This document shows positions 1 through 8,647 of a stretch of DNA of 64,000 nt, in pieces. This DNA is from Burkholderiaceae bacterium (GTDB lineage: Bacteria; Pseudomonadota; Gammaproteobacteria; Burkholderiales; Burkholderiaceae_C): positions 1 through 64,000 of the forward strand of contig JADMJJ010000036.1 of assembly GCA_018780645.1 (NCBI GenBank), in the 5' to 3' direction. The notes under the pieces were generated by a model that was given only the letters and a program-made list of their open reading frames with translations, was not told where the DNA came from and did not search any database. The translations under genes and the position numbers were made by a program. How positions within the stretch are numbered: the stretch's first letter is position 1; each line of letters opens with the position of its first letter.

Positions 1-1099
1 TGGGAATGCCGATGATGTCGCCGGCAAAGGCCTCGTCCAGCAGCTCGCGGCGCTGTGACAGAAAGCTCACCACCGAGTTGGGGCGCAGCTCCTTGCCGGA
101 GCGCACCACCTTCAGCCGCATGCCGCGCTCGAAATGGCCGCTGGCCACGCGCAGGAAGGCAATGCGGTCACGGTGGGCCGGGTCCATATTCGCCTGGATC
201 TTGAACACCACGCCGCTGAACTTGGCCTCGTCGGGCTCGACCACACGCTGCATCGCCGGGCGGGCGGCCGGCGACGGGGCCAGGTCGACCAGCGCGTCCA
301 GCACTTCCTGCACGCCAAAGTTGTTGACGGCCGAGCCGAAAAACATCGGCGTCTGGTGGCCGGCCAGGAACTGTTCCTTGTCGAAGGCCGGGGCGGCGTC
401 GCGCACCAGCTCGATCTCACCCTCGGCCTGCTCGTACTGCATGCCGAAACGACTGGCGTACTCGGGATTGTTGAGGCCCAGCAGGACCTCTTCCTCGCCG
501 GCCGCGCGGTCCTCGCCGGGCGAGAACACGCGCATCTGTTCCTTGCGCAGGTCCATCACGCCATGGAACTGCTTGCCCATGCCGACCGGCCAGGTGAAGG
601 GCACGACGGTCATGCCCAGCTCGCGCTCGATCTCGTCCATCAGGGTCAGCGGCTCCTGCACCTCGCGGTCCATCTTGTTGACGAAGGTCAGGATGGGCGT
701 GTTGCGCGCCCGGCAGACCTGCAGCAGGCGCCGCGTCTGCGGCTCCACGCCATTGGCCGCGTCAATGACCATCAGCGCAGCATCGACGGCGGTGAGCACG
801 CGGTAGGTGTCTTCCGAGAAGTCCTGGTGGCCCGGGGTATCGAGCAGATTGATGACGCAGTCGCGGTATTCCATCTGCATCACCGACGAGGCCACCGAGA
901 TGCCGCGCTGCTTTTCGATCTCCATCCAGTCGGAGGTGGCATGGCGCGAGGCCTTGCGTGCCTTCACCGAGCCGGCGATCTGGATCGCGCCCGAGAACAG
1001 CAGGAGCTTTTCCGTCAGCGTCGTCTTGCCGGCGTCTGGGTGGGAAATGATGGCGAAAGTACGGCGACGCCGTACCTGGGGGCTGAGCTCGGTGGACAT
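1..1099 (-). CDS. prfC: Peptide chain release factor 3 (partial, C-terminus beyond window start)
   Basis: RF3 is the cytoplasmic GTPase that recycles RF1/RF2 from the ribosome after termination. The reading frame runs off the left edge, so about 366 N-terminal residues of an expected ~530 are visible. The GTPase domain is clear: G1 loop SHPDAGKTT at residues 19-27, G3 DTPGHQDF, and G4 NKMDR, followed by the start of the beta-barrel domain II. The ATG at 1097-1099 gives the usual MSTELSPQVRRRRTFAIISH N-terminus. The RF3-specific stretch after G3 (SEDTYR) separates it from EF-G, a separate copy of which lies at 53.9 kb. The gene upstream is also on the minus strand, about 87 bp away. Confidence 0.95.
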   Translation of the reverse strand, partial: MSTELSPQVRRRRTFAIISHPDAGKTTLTEKLLLFSGAIQIAGSVKARKASRHATSDWMEIEKQRGISVASSVMQMEYRDCVINLLDTPGHQDFSEDTYRVLTAVDAALMVIDAANGVEPQTRRLLQVCRARNTPILTFVNKMDREVQEPLTLMDEIERELGMTVVPFTWPVGMGKQFHGVMDLRKEQMRVFSPGEDRAAGEEEVLLGLNNPEYASRFGMQYEQAEGEIELVRDAAPAFDKEQFLAGHQTPMFFGSAVNNFGVQEVLDALVDLAPSPAARPAMQRVVEPDEAKFSGVVFKIQANMDPAHRDRIAFLRVASGHFERGMRLKVVRSGKELRPNSVVSFLSQRRELLDEAFAGDIIGIP

Positions 1100-1185
1100 G
1101 GGATCTGGGCCTGAAGCGTTGAACAACCGGCCCGGCCGGATTCGTGGAACCCACGATTATCGTTGGAGCGCGCCTGTTCGTCTTG

Positions 1186-2454
1186 TCAGGGTGCCAACAG
1201 CGGGGTTGCGTCCAGCCGCCGCTCGATCTCGGCCAGCATCTGCTGATAGGCCGGCGCGCCGACGCCGCCATAGGTCTTCTGGAAATCCTGGGCGCGCAGA
1301 AACTCCGGCAGGTCCGACACATCGGGCATGAGCTGGGCCTCCTGAAGACCGGTGGCCAGGCGGGCCTGCAGCAGCGCCGGGGCGTTCTTGGCCAGCAGGC
1401 CCAGGCGGGTGCCGGCACGGTCGGCGGCGATGTCGTTGAAGCTGAAGCCGCTGCCGCTGCGCGAATCGGCCAGCTCCTTGTAGACGCCGATCGCGTCGGC
1501 CAGCGGGCCGCCTCCCTCGATGGCCAGCATCGCCGAGATCAGCAGATGCTGGGGGAAGTCGTCGCGGCCATACAGCGTGACCAGCATGGGCCGGGGCTGG
1601 CGCCAATCGCGCGCTGCGGGCACCAAGGCCTTCAGGCCGCGGCCGCTCGCATGCAGGGCCAGGGTCAGCAGGGCGGCGCGGTTCTCGGCGGCGGCGTCAC
1701 CACCGGGCAGGCTGCGCTGGCGGGCCAGCTCGAACATGGCCGGCAGCAGCAGGGCCAGCGAAGTGCCACCGTCCGCGGGCATGGCCGCCGGCTGCTCCGA
1801 CAGCTCGGCCAGGCGGTCGGAGTAGGCCTTCAGCCGGGCCTGCTCGGCCTGGGGCACGAGGGCGCCGAGCATGCGGCCGTAGCTGTCCTCGCGCCACTCG
1901 TAGTTCAGCTGCAGCCAGGCCGGGCGCAGCTGCACGCTCTTCACCAGGTCGTTGGCGAGCTGGCCTTCGGCGGTGGCGTCGAGCCGGCTGCGCAGGGACT
2001 CCAGCCACCGGCGCGCCACCCAGCCGGGCACCGGCAGCCGGCCGATGCGCAGCCGCTCCACCACCGGCAGCTCGGCGCTCTCGCGCAGGGCCGCGTCCAG
2101 GTTCAGCCACAGCGGCAGGCCCAGCTTATGCAGGGCCACGCTGGCGCGTACCTGGGCAATGCCGGCGCCCAGCACGATCTGGGCCGAGGTGCCGGGCAGC
2201 TTGCGGCGCATCAGCTCGTTCAGGAGCAGGTTCAGGTCCCGCTCCGGCACCACCAAGGTACGCAGGCTGCCCGGCCGCGGCAGGCGCGGGTCATTGCGAC
2301 GCAAAAAGGCGTTGGCCCGCTCGACGTCGGCGGCGCTGACCGCGGCCTGCGGCGCGATCAGCGGTGCGCCCTGCAGCGCCAGGGCCAGCACCAGCAGCAG
2401 GCTCAGGGCCAGCGCCGTCAGGGCCCAACCCAGCCATCGAAACTTGGATCTCAT
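1186..2454 (-). CDS. Hypothetical membrane-anchored protein, 422 aa
   Basis: I do not recognise a named family. The protein starts with a basic residue cluster and a single hydrophobic segment at about residues 10-28 (Leu/Ala-rich), typical of an uncleaved inner-membrane anchor or signal sequence. The remaining ~390 residues are soluble, mixed alpha/beta in composition, and contain no obvious catalytic motif. A motif GSGFSFNDIAADRAGTRLG near residue 345 looks conserved in style. It probably faces the periplasm. Coding potential is supported by low stop density and codon use like its neighbours. It lies between prfC and dps on the same strand. Similar unknowns occur in other Burkholderiales as far as I recall, but no function can be assigned. 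Confidence 0.75.
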   Translation of the reverse strand: MRSKFRWLGWALTALALSLLLVLALALQGAPLIAPQAAVSAADVERANAFLRRNDPRLPRPGSLRTLVVPERDLNLLLNELMRRKLPGTSAQIVLGAGIAQVRASVALHKLGLPLWLNLDAALRESAELPVVERLRIGRLPVPGWVARRWLESLRSRLDATAEGQLANDLVKSVQLRPAWLQLNYEWREDSYGRMLGALVPQAEQARLKAYSDRLAELSEQPAAMPADGGTSLALLLPAMFELARQRSLPGGDAAAENRAALLTLALHASGRGLKALVPAARDWRQPRPMLVTLYGRDDFPQHLLISAMLAIEGGGPLADAIGVYKELADSRSGSGFSFNDIAADRAGTRLGLLAKNAPALLQARLATGLQEAQLMPDVSDLPEFLRAQDFQKTYGGVGAPAYQQMLAEIERRLDATPLLAP

Positions 2455-2491
2455 GCGCCGAGTCTGCCATCGACCCGGCGACAGCCGGCCA

Positions 2492-3028
2492 TCACTCTTC
2501 CAGCAGGCTTCGCAGCATCCAGGCGGTCTGCTCGTGCACGGTCAGGCGCTGGGTCAGCAGATCGGCGCTGGGCTCGTCGGAGGCCTTGTCCACCAAGGGG
2601 AACAGGCTGCGCGCAGTGCGCGCCACGCCCTCGTGGCCGGCGACCAGGATGCGCACCATCTCCAGCGCCTTGGGCGGCGTGGCCGGTGCATCGGGCAGCG
2701 AGCTGAGCTGGCCGAACTGGGCATAGGAGCCGGGGGCCGCATGGCCCAGTGCGCGGATGCGCTCGGCGATCGGGTCAACGGCGTTCCACAGCTCGGTGTA
2801 CTGGCCCATGAACATCACGTGCAGCGTGTTGAACATCGGCCCGGTCACGTTCCAGTGGAAGTTGTGGGTGGTCAGGTAGAGCGTGTAGGTGTCGGCCAGC
2901 AGCTTGGACAGGCCGGCGGCAATGGCGGCGCGGTCCTTGTCGCTTATTCCAATATTGACGCCGATATTGATCCCCGAGGGTGCGGCGGCGGCGGCGGTTG
3001 CGGATTTGGGCGAAGACTTCTTGCTCAT
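2492..3028 (-). CDS. dps: Dps-family ferritin-like DNA-protection protein
   Basis: Dps dodecamers oxidise and store iron and protect DNA during starvation or peroxide stress. The 178-residue protein has the Dps core: ferroxidase-site residues in [11 protein letters not shown] (His55, His58), LHVMF (His70), and the downstream D85-x3-E89 pair in [11 protein letters not shown]. The N-terminal ~25 residues are Lys/Ser/Ala-rich, a common DNA-binding tail. I placed the start at 3028 because AAGGAGAG lies four bases upstream of that ATG; an in-frame codon 42 bp further upstream has no such site. OxyR, a known regulator of dps in other bacteria, is encoded about 6 kb away, but no operator can be called here. 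Confidence 0.93.
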   Translation of the reverse strand: MSKKSSPKSATAAAAAPSGINIGVNIGISDKDRAAIAAGLSKLLADTYTLYLTTHNFHWNVTGPMFNTLHVMFMGQYTELWNAVDPIAERIRALGHAAPGSYAQFGQLSSLPDAPATPPKALEMVRILVAGHEGVARTARSLFPLVDKASDEPSADLLTQRLTVHEQTAWMLRSLLEE

Positions 3029-3081
3029 CAATCTCTCCTTGCTTGGCTGGGTCTTGTCGATTGTGCCCAACTGTGGGGCGC

Positions 3082-4044
3082 TCAGCGGTTTTGCAATGCC
3101 GCGCTGGTGATCAGCGCCTGGCCATGTGCGGCCAGCGCGCGACGCAGGGCCATCGGCTTGAGGATCTTGAAGCCGAAGGGCAGGCGGCCCAGCTCGCGTG
3201 CCATGGCCTCCAGATCGTCGGCCTGGGCGAGCAGCTGCACGCCGCCCTTGACCTGTGCCAGCACGCCGATCTCGGGGCGCACCGCGCGCTGCGCGCTGGC
3301 CAGGTCGGTATCGAGCAGAGCCTCGATCGCGTGGCTGCGCGGCAGGGTGGCGATAGCGTTGGACAGATAGGCCAGCACATCGAAGTCGGCCGGCCGGCCG
3401 AAGCTGGCCGGCAGGGCCTCGACCGAGAGCACCCGATCGAGCCGGAACGAGCGCAGGTCATGGCGCAGATGGCAGTGGCCCACCGCATACCAGGCGCCGC
3501 CGCGAAAGCCCAGGCCATAGACATCGACCTCGCGTGCGGTTTCGGTCTCGTCGCGGCTGCGATAGCCCAGGCGCACGCGCTGCTGCGCCCGCGCCGCGGC
3601 GCTGAGCGCCAGCAATTCCGAGCGGGCACCGGGGCCGGACGGCTGCGCCAGGTCCAGCGCGACGACCTCGTTGACATCACCGATGCGCTTGTGCAGCGCC
3701 GCCGGCATGACACGCTCCAGCTTGGCCTGGGTGCTGCTGATCGCCGGCAGTATGCCGTTCAGCCCCAGCTCGCGGGCGGCGCGCAGGCCGATGGCCAGGG
3801 CCATGGCCTCGTCGGCGGTGAACATCATCGGGGGCAGCTTGTGGCCGGGCCGCAGCCGGTAGCCGCCGTCCCGGCCGCGCTGAGCCTCGACCGGCACGCC
3901 CAGCTCGACCAGATGGGCGATATAGCGCCGCACGGTGCGCTGGTCGACCTCCACACGGCGTGCCAGCTCCGCACCCGGCATCTGCGGGTGCGATTGCAGC
4001 AACTCAAGCACGGCCAGCACGCGGCCGGTGGGTTTGGTGGTCAA
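3082..4044 (-). CDS. WYL-domain (YafY/DeoR-like) transcriptional regulator
   Basis: The N-terminus is a DeoR-type winged helix ([20 protein letters not shown] followed by [19 protein letters not shown]), and the rest is a WYL-type ligand-sensing region with [20 protein letters not shown] and a C-terminal WCX-like segment. Such proteins are DNA-binding repressors or activators that often respond to nucleic-acid or small-molecule ligands. The start is uncertain: the helix begins directly after a TTG at 4042-4044, whereas the other choice, GTG at 4138-4140, lies inside the preceding coding region and adds 32 low-complexity residues. Neither has a convincing ribosome binding site. An inverted repeat at 4071-4096 lies just upstream. 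Confidence 0.85.
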   Translation of the reverse strand: MTTKPTGRVLAVLELLQSHPQMPGAELARRVEVDQRTVRRYIAHLVELGVPVEAQRGRDGGYRLRPGHKLPPMMFTADEAMALAIGLRAARELGLNGILPAISSTQAKLERVMPAALHKRIGDVNEVVALDLAQPSGPGARSELLALSAAARAQQRVRLGYRSRDETETAREVDVYGLGFRGGAWYAVGHCHLRHDLRSFRLDRVLSVEALPASFGRPADFDVLAYLSNAIATLPRSHAIEALLDTDLASAQRAVRPEIGVLAQVKGGVQLLAQADDLEAMARELGRLPFGFKILKPMALRRALAAHGQALITSAALQNR

Positions 4045-4070
4045 GCGGAGGTGGCCGGGTGGCCGGAGTC

Positions 4071-4096
4071 GATTCGGGTTGATTCTGACCTGAATC
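4071..4096. promoter_or_regulatory. Imperfect inverted repeat upstream of WYL regulator
   Basis: The arms GATTCGGGT (4071-4079) and ACCTGAATC (4088-4096) are inverted with 8 of 9 matches around an 8-bp spacer. The repeat sits in the 65-bp gap between the PEP-CTERM gene and the TTG start of the WYL regulator. It could be an operator for autoregulation or a weak 3' hairpin of the upstream gene; there is no U-run. Confidence 0.35.
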
Positions 4097-4108
4097 GCCC
4101 CGGACGGC

Positions 4109-5533
4109 TCACTCGGCCGCGCGCGTCCGGCGGCGGGCACAGGCGCCCAGGGCGGCCAGGCCTCCCAGCATCAGCGCCCATGTGGTGGGCTCGGGCACCG
4201 GTGCGGTGTAGGCGCCCAACTCGTTGGCGCTGATGGTGTAGGCGTGCAGCACGCCGGGCAGCAGGTGGTAGTTGGCCGACCAGGCCGCCGCGGCGCCATT
4301 CGAGGTCTTGACACAGTTGACGGTCTGGTCCAACGGGCACTGGATCGAGGCGGCATAGGGGTCGGCCTGGCTGAAGTCGAACCAGACGTCCTTCTGCACG
4401 CCCACCCCGTCCTGCGTCACGCTGTAGTCGTTGTCGGTGCCGGCCAGCATCAGATAGCTGCCGTTGGCCAGCTTCGGGCCGATGGCCAGGCCCTCCCATT
4501 TCTCGGGCGACTTGCCGCCCAGGGCGGCCAGGGTGTTGGCGTCCAGATCGAGGACCTGGGCCGACTTGACGACCTTGGTGTACGCCGCACCCGAATCGAG
4601 ATCGATGCCGGTCACGTCGGTGGCGCCGTTCAGGTCGATGCGGAACACCTCCTTGTCGGCCGTCGCAAAGGCCGCGCCGACGCCGACGCCGCGGTTGTTG
4701 CGCTCCAGCACGAAGAACTCATGGTCGTTGATGGCCACCAACGCCGAGATGCCCTGGCCCTGGCCGGCGCGCTTCATCTCGTAGGCGTACTGGGCCACCG
4801 CGGTGCCGGTCGCCATGTCGTACTTGACGATGCGGTTGACCGCGCCGTTGCCGCCGCCCTCGTCGAGCATCGCACTTTGCAGCATGCCGAAGGCGAACTT
4901 GCCGTCCGGGCTGATGGCCAGGCCTTCCATGCCGCGATTGGTGCGCTTGCCGGCGTTGTTCGTGCCGTCGTCATTGCCATAGTAGGTGCCGGTGGTGGTG
5001 TTGCGCGGCACCAGATTGGCCGGCGTCGTGAACGTGCGCAAGAGCTGGCCCTGGCGGTTGAACTCGCGCACCGATGGGCCGTACTCGTCCGAAACCAGCA
5101 GATTGCCGGTGTGCGGGTTGACGACGATGCCTTCCGGGTCGAAGGCCAGGCCGGGTGTCGTGGTGCCGGCAGGGGCCAGGCCGTTGAGCGAGCTCAGGCC
5201 GCTCTTGAATACCACCGTCTCGACGATCTTGAAGTTGCTGATCGCGCCGGTGTTCTGGTTCACGTCGAGCGTGAAGCGTTGCACGCGGGTGTCATAGCTC
5301 ATCGTGCCGCCGCCGGGGCCGCGGTCCGACAGGCCCCACCACTCCTTGCGGTTGGTGTCGTAGTAGATGTCGGAGAAATAGCCGACGCGGCCGTTGTTGA
5401 TGCTTGTGCCGCCGGACAGGTCCAGCATCGCACCATCGAGGGCCAGTCCGTTGACGAAGCTGGGCGCCGCGTGCGCGAGCGAGGTAGCGGCCAGCAGGGC
5501 GGCAGCGGCGAGCGCGTTGAGTTTTGCATTCAT
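4109..5533 (-). CDS. PEP-CTERM phytase-like esterase-domain protein
   Basis: Exported protein of 474 residues. A cleavable signal peptide ends near AHA at residue 22. The body matches the 'esterase-like activity of phytase' type: GLSDRGPGGGTMSYDTRVQR, DPEGIVVNPHTGNLLVSDEYGP, NRGMEGLAISPDGKFAFGML and EKWEGLAIGPKL repeats suggest a beta-propeller. The C-terminus is a PEP-CTERM sorting signal: VPEPTTWALMLGG, a hydrophobic helix, then an Arg-rich tail. It should be processed by an exosortase and linked to the surface or matrix. The ATG at 5533 is chosen because GAAGGAA lies about 9 bases upstream and the signal peptide starts there; an in-frame extension to 5623 is unlikely. Confidence 0.9.
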   Translation of the reverse strand: MNAKLNALAAAALLAATSLAHAAPSFVNGLALDGAMLDLSGGTSINNGRVGYFSDIYYDTNRKEWWGLSDRGPGGGTMSYDTRVQRFTLDVNQNTGAISNFKIVETVVFKSGLSSLNGLAPAGTTTPGLAFDPEGIVVNPHTGNLLVSDEYGPSVREFNRQGQLLRTFTTPANLVPRNTTTGTYYGNDDGTNNAGKRTNRGMEGLAISPDGKFAFGMLQSAMLDEGGGNGAVNRIVKYDMATGTAVAQYAYEMKRAGQGQGISALVAINDHEFFVLERNNRGVGVGAAFATADKEVFRIDLNGATDVTGIDLDSGAAYTKVVKSAQVLDLDANTLAALGGKSPEKWEGLAIGPKLANGSYLMLAGTDNDYSVTQDGVGVQKDVWFDFSQADPYAASIQCPLDQTVNCVKTSNGAAAAWSANYHLLPGVLHAYTISANELGAYTAPVPEPTTWALMLGGLAALGACARRRTRAAE

Positions 5534-5695
5534 GGCGAGGTTCCTTCGAGGGTGCAAGCAAACCTCGAAGACTAGGGGCGGGATGTGACGGTGCGGTGAC
5601 AGGGCCCTCCGGCGTATCTTCATCGCTCGATATAGGGCGGATTCTGTCCGCTGAGCTTCCTAGACTGGCGTCCCATCAAGCAACAGGAGGCCCGC

Positions 5696-6352
5696 ATGGA
5701 TGCCGGCAACAGTCTCTGGATCTATTTCGCGCTGACCCTTGGCGTGATCGCGCTGCCCGGCATGGACATGGCCTTTGTCGCCGGCAGTGCGTTGACCGCC
5801 GGAATGCGCGGCGGCCTGCTGGCCGTGGCGGGCATCGTGGTCGGGGGCATCGTCCACGTGCTGGTCAATGTGACCGGCGTATCGGCCCTGCTGATGCTGT
5901 GGCCCGGCGCGTTCAATGCGCTGCTGCTGGGCGGCTCGGCCTATATGGCCTGGATAGGTTGGGGCATCCTCGCTTCGACCTTGAGTCCGGCTGCCGCGGC
6001 CACTGCGCCTGTGGCTCAGCGGCCGCAGGGGTCCGCCTCAGCGATCTTCCTGCGCGGGGTGCTCAACTGCCTGCTCAACCCCAAGGCCTATGCCTTCATG
6101 CTGGCCGTGTTCCCGGCCTTTCTGCGCACGCCCAGCCGCGGCCTGGCGGAGCAGGCCCTGCTGCTGAGCGCCATCACCGCCGGCAACCAGATCGCCGTCT
6201 ATGGCGCGATTGCCGTGGCCGCCGCGGGGGCCCAGCGCTGGGTCGGGCCGCGCAAGAACACCCAGCGCTGGATCTCCGCTGCCGTGGGCGCCACGTTGAT
6301 CGTGGCGGCCGTCTTCACCCTCGCCGGCGCCTGGCAGCCGGCCTTTGCTTAA
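5696..6352 (+). CDS. LysE/RhtB-family exporter
   Basis: Inner-membrane amino-acid or metabolite exporter of 218 residues with six predicted hydrophobic segments. The family signature GxxxxPGMDMAFV appears near residues 16-29 and the mid-protein NPKAYAFMLAVFP matches the NPKxxxFxxxxFP motif of LysE/RhtB proteins. The start has an ideal AGGAGG seven bases upstream. It is transcribed divergently from the PEP-CTERM gene and is followed after 18 bp by a small cytosolic protein, probably in one operon. Substrate cannot be predicted; a second, ArgO-type member is encoded at 31.9 kb. Confidence 0.88.
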   Translation: MDAGNSLWIYFALTLGVIALPGMDMAFVAGSALTAGMRGGLLAVAGIVVGGIVHVLVNVTGVSALLMLWPGAFNALLLGGSAYMAWIGWGILASTLSPAAAATAPVAQRPQGSASAIFLRGVLNCLLNPKAYAFMLAVFPAFLRTPSRGLAEQALLLSAITAGNQIAVYGAIAVAAAGAQRWVGPRKNTQRWISAAVGATLIVAAVFTLAGAWQPAFA

Positions 6353-6370
6353 CCCCCGAAAGGACCGACC

Positions 6371-6886
6371 ATGACCCCATCCTCAACGCCCGGCGCCGAC
6401 GCCTCCCACGACTTCGACTTCCTGATCGGAAAATGGGACATCAGCAACCGCCGCCTGCCCAAACCGCTGCAAGGCTCCAGTGAGTGGGAGACCTTCAAGG
6501 CGACGAGCCATGTCCACCTGCTGCCCGGCGGCATCGGCAACTATGACGAATTCCTGCCCGTCGGCTGGCGGCCTGGCTTCGTGGGCATGTCACTGCGGGC
6601 CTTCAGTCCGCAGACTCAAGCGTGGAGCATTTTCTGGCTGAGCAATCGTGACGGCGGCATCGATGCCAAGACCCAGGGCCTGCAGCCGCCGGTCGTCGGT
6701 CGCTTCGACGGCGACACGGGGCTGTTCCACGGCGACGAGCTGTGGGAGGGCCGGCCCATCAAGGTGCGTTTCGAATGGACACGGCTGAACCCGGACGCCG
6801 CCCGCTGGCAGCAGGCCTTCTCGGCAGACGGGGGCAAGAGCTGGGAGGTCAACTGGGTGATGGAGCTCAAGCGCATCCAGCAATGA
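6371..6886 (+). CDS. Small conserved protein, possibly lipocalin-like (DUF1579-type)
   Basis: A 171-residue protein without signal peptide or membrane segment. The opening DFDFLIGKWDISNRRL, followed by regularly spaced aromatic beta-strand-like segments (MSLRAFSPQTQAWSIFWLS, LFHGDELWEGRPIKVRFEW), resembles DUF1579-like beta-barrel proteins that begin with a FLxGxW motif. Function unknown. AAAGGA lies eight bases before the ATG and the gene follows the LysE-type exporter by 18 bp, suggesting co-transcription. A perfect hairpin lies just after the stop codon. Confidence 0.75.
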   Translation: MTPSSTPGADASHDFDFLIGKWDISNRRLPKPLQGSSEWETFKATSHVHLLPGGIGNYDEFLPVGWRPGFVGMSLRAFSPQTQAWSIFWLSNRDGGIDAKTQGLQPPVVGRFDGDTGLFHGDELWEGRPIKVRFEWTRLNPDAARWQQAFSADGGKSWEVNWVMELKRIQQ

Positions 6887-6890
6887 ATGA

Positions 6891-6921
6891 GGCCAGGTCC
6901 GCCTTATGGCGAGACCTGGCC
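6891..6921. terminator. Perfect hairpin between convergent genes
   Basis: GGCCAGGTC (6891-6899) and GACCTGGCC (6913-6921) form a perfect 9-bp stem with a 13-nt loop, located between two convergently transcribed genes. There is no U-tract on either side, so intrinsic termination is only likely if aided by other factors. Confidence 0.5.
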
Positions 6922-6934
6922 CCAGGCGGCGCTA

Positions 6935-8227
6935 TCAGGCCGCGTTGGCGGCCTTGCGGCGACGATTCAGCACGCCACCGACCAGGCCGAAGCCCAGCAG
7001 CAGCTGCGCCCAGGTGGCGGGTTCGGGCACAGCGACGACGGCCAGGCCGTCCATCTTGTAGATGTCCGAGGTGTCCATGTCGTACTTGGTCTGCTGCAAG
7101 GCATCGATGCTCAGGTTCCAGCCCATCGCGTCGAAGGCAGCCAGATCATTCTGCGTGACCCGACCGTTGGCGCAGGGGGTGCCGGTGGGGTCCATGATGC
7201 CGACGTCGCGGCCGTTCAGGTAGCAGCCGGGGAGGCCGGCGTCGGGGAACAGGTCGGTGTCCTTCCAGTGCGAGGCCTGGCTGTGGTCGCCATTGAACGA
7301 TCCGGTCGAGAAGCTCGCCACCGATTGGTCGGCGCTGCCGAAATTGAATGGGGTCACGCCGTCGATGGAGAAGAACGCTGCCTTGTTGGCACCCCACTGC
7401 AGCTGCAGATGGCCGTCCGGCGTGACCGGGCTGGCGCCATAGCGGAACAGGTCCAGCACGCTGCCGATGGCGAAGTCGTCGAGGCGCTTCGACCCAAAGA
7501 CGCCGGACTCCAGCAGGTCGGCGCCGGGGCCGCTGCCGCGCCCGAAGTAGTCGAAGGTGTCTGCGCCGCTGACGAAGCCCAGCGAGTGGCCGAGCTCATG
7601 GATGGCCACGGCGGTGAAGTCGTAGGTGCCGGCGTTGGTGCCATTGGTCGGGTTGTAGTCGAAACCGAAGGCCGAGCTGAAGGTGATGGTGGCGTCGTAC
7701 TGTGGGCTGGCCGGATTGGCCAGACCCAGGGCCTTCTGCACCGAGGTGTTGACCTCCAGCACATGGTTGATCGCATCGCTGCCGCTGGTCATGCGGCTGC
7801 CGATGGTGGTGTCCACACCGATCTTGTTGGCTGCATCTACATAGCCGTTGACGCGCATGAACAGCCCTCCATCGGGATTCAGGCTCTTCAGGCCGCCGAC
7901 GGCGATCGCGTCCAGTGCGCTCTTGTTGGCATTGGCGTGCAGGGCGCCATAAACGTCCGAGACCAGCACGCCGCTGCTTGCGCTGCCAGCCTGGGCCAAG
8001 ACGTTGGCACCCAGATCGGCGAAACCGATCTTGATGTTCACCGTGACGTCATTGGTGATCGTCTTGTTCCAGTAGTTGGCGGCCTTCTGGAAAGCCAGCA
8101 GGGCCTCGGGCGACGCGGCGTAGCTATTGTTCGTATCCCACAACACGATATTCAGCGCGCTGGCCGGGGCGGCGCAGACCAGGGCGGCAGCGGCCGCAAC
8201 AATGCTCAGAACGGATGATTTTTTCAC
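6935..8227 (-). CDS. PEP-CTERM exported zinc metalloprotease (NF038122-like)
   Basis: A 430-residue exported protein. The signal peptide ends near PASA (residue 24). The zinc motif HELGHSLGF lies at residues 210-218 (His210, Glu211, His214), followed by VSGAD, so Asp223 may serve as third ligand in place of the usual metzincin His. The C-terminus has VPEPATWAQLLLGFG, a hydrophobic segment, and an RRRK tail, the PEP-CTERM signal for exosortase. The start codon is GTG with a strong GGAGGAG six bases upstream. It is the second PEP-CTERM protein in 3 kb, on the same strand as the phytase-like protein but separated by two opposite-strand genes. Confidence 0.9.
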   Translation of the reverse strand: MKKSSVLSIVAAAAALVCAAPASALNIVLWDTNNSYAASPEALLAFQKAANYWNKTITNDVTVNIKIGFADLGANVLAQAGSASSGVLVSDVYGALHANANKSALDAIAVGGLKSLNPDGGLFMRVNGYVDAANKIGVDTTIGSRMTSGSDAINHVLEVNTSVQKALGLANPASPQYDATITFSSAFGFDYNPTNGTNAGTYDFTAVAIHELGHSLGFVSGADTFDYFGRGSGPGADLLESGVFGSKRLDDFAIGSVLDLFRYGASPVTPDGHLQLQWGANKAAFFSIDGVTPFNFGSADQSVASFSTGSFNGDHSQASHWKDTDLFPDAGLPGCYLNGRDVGIMDPTGTPCANGRVTQNDLAAFDAMGWNLSIDALQQTKYDMDTSDIYKMDGLAVVAVPEPATWAQLLLGFGLVGGVLNRRRKAANAA

Positions 8228-8647
8228 TTTGACTCCTCCATATTGGTTCGATCGGCCGCTGGGTCAGGACCTTTCAAACGGACACCTCGGGATGGCTGGC
8301 GGGCCCTTGTGGATGCGCCGCCGGGGAGTCGAAGGATAGTGAAATAGTTCACGTAAGTAACGGGCCAAGAACCCCCCATATGTGGGCCGGGTATTCACCG
8401 GCGTGCAGCTGTCACGGACCTGTGGCATATGCCGCCATGAGTCAATGATATTAGCGAGTTAGTGACACGCTCTTCATGGGGGAGATTCTGCATTCCATTC
8501 GTGCTGCGGTCCGTATCGGGGCACCGATGACCGGCAGCTCGAGCTGCCTGCTGCAGGCCTGATTGCAATGTCCTTGACAGATGGTGCTGCCCACGCCGCA
8601 CCTCTGAATCGATACAAACAATTCAAGCCGCAGATTCGCCAATCCGC
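8228..8647. other. 420-bp non-coding gap between oxyR and metalloprotease gene
   Basis: No convincing gene. It must hold the promoter of the metalloprotease gene at its left side and the 3' end of oxyR at its right side. Two perfect palindromes stand out: GGCATATGCC at about 8423-8432 and GGCAGCTCGAGCTGCC at 8533-8548. Local GC content is lower than in the coding neighbours around 8436-8470. Short open frames exist on the minus strand here but lack ribosome sites and typical codon use. Confidence 0.5.

Noticed and set aside
1144-2706. Long open frame on the plus strand antisense to the 422-aa and dps genes
   Set aside because: Composition is an Arg/Gly/Ala/Gln-rich shadow of high-GC codons; the minus-strand genes have recognisable family content.
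8395-8601. 68-aa minus-strand frame in the oxyR gap
   Set aside because: No ribosome binding site and atypical composition.
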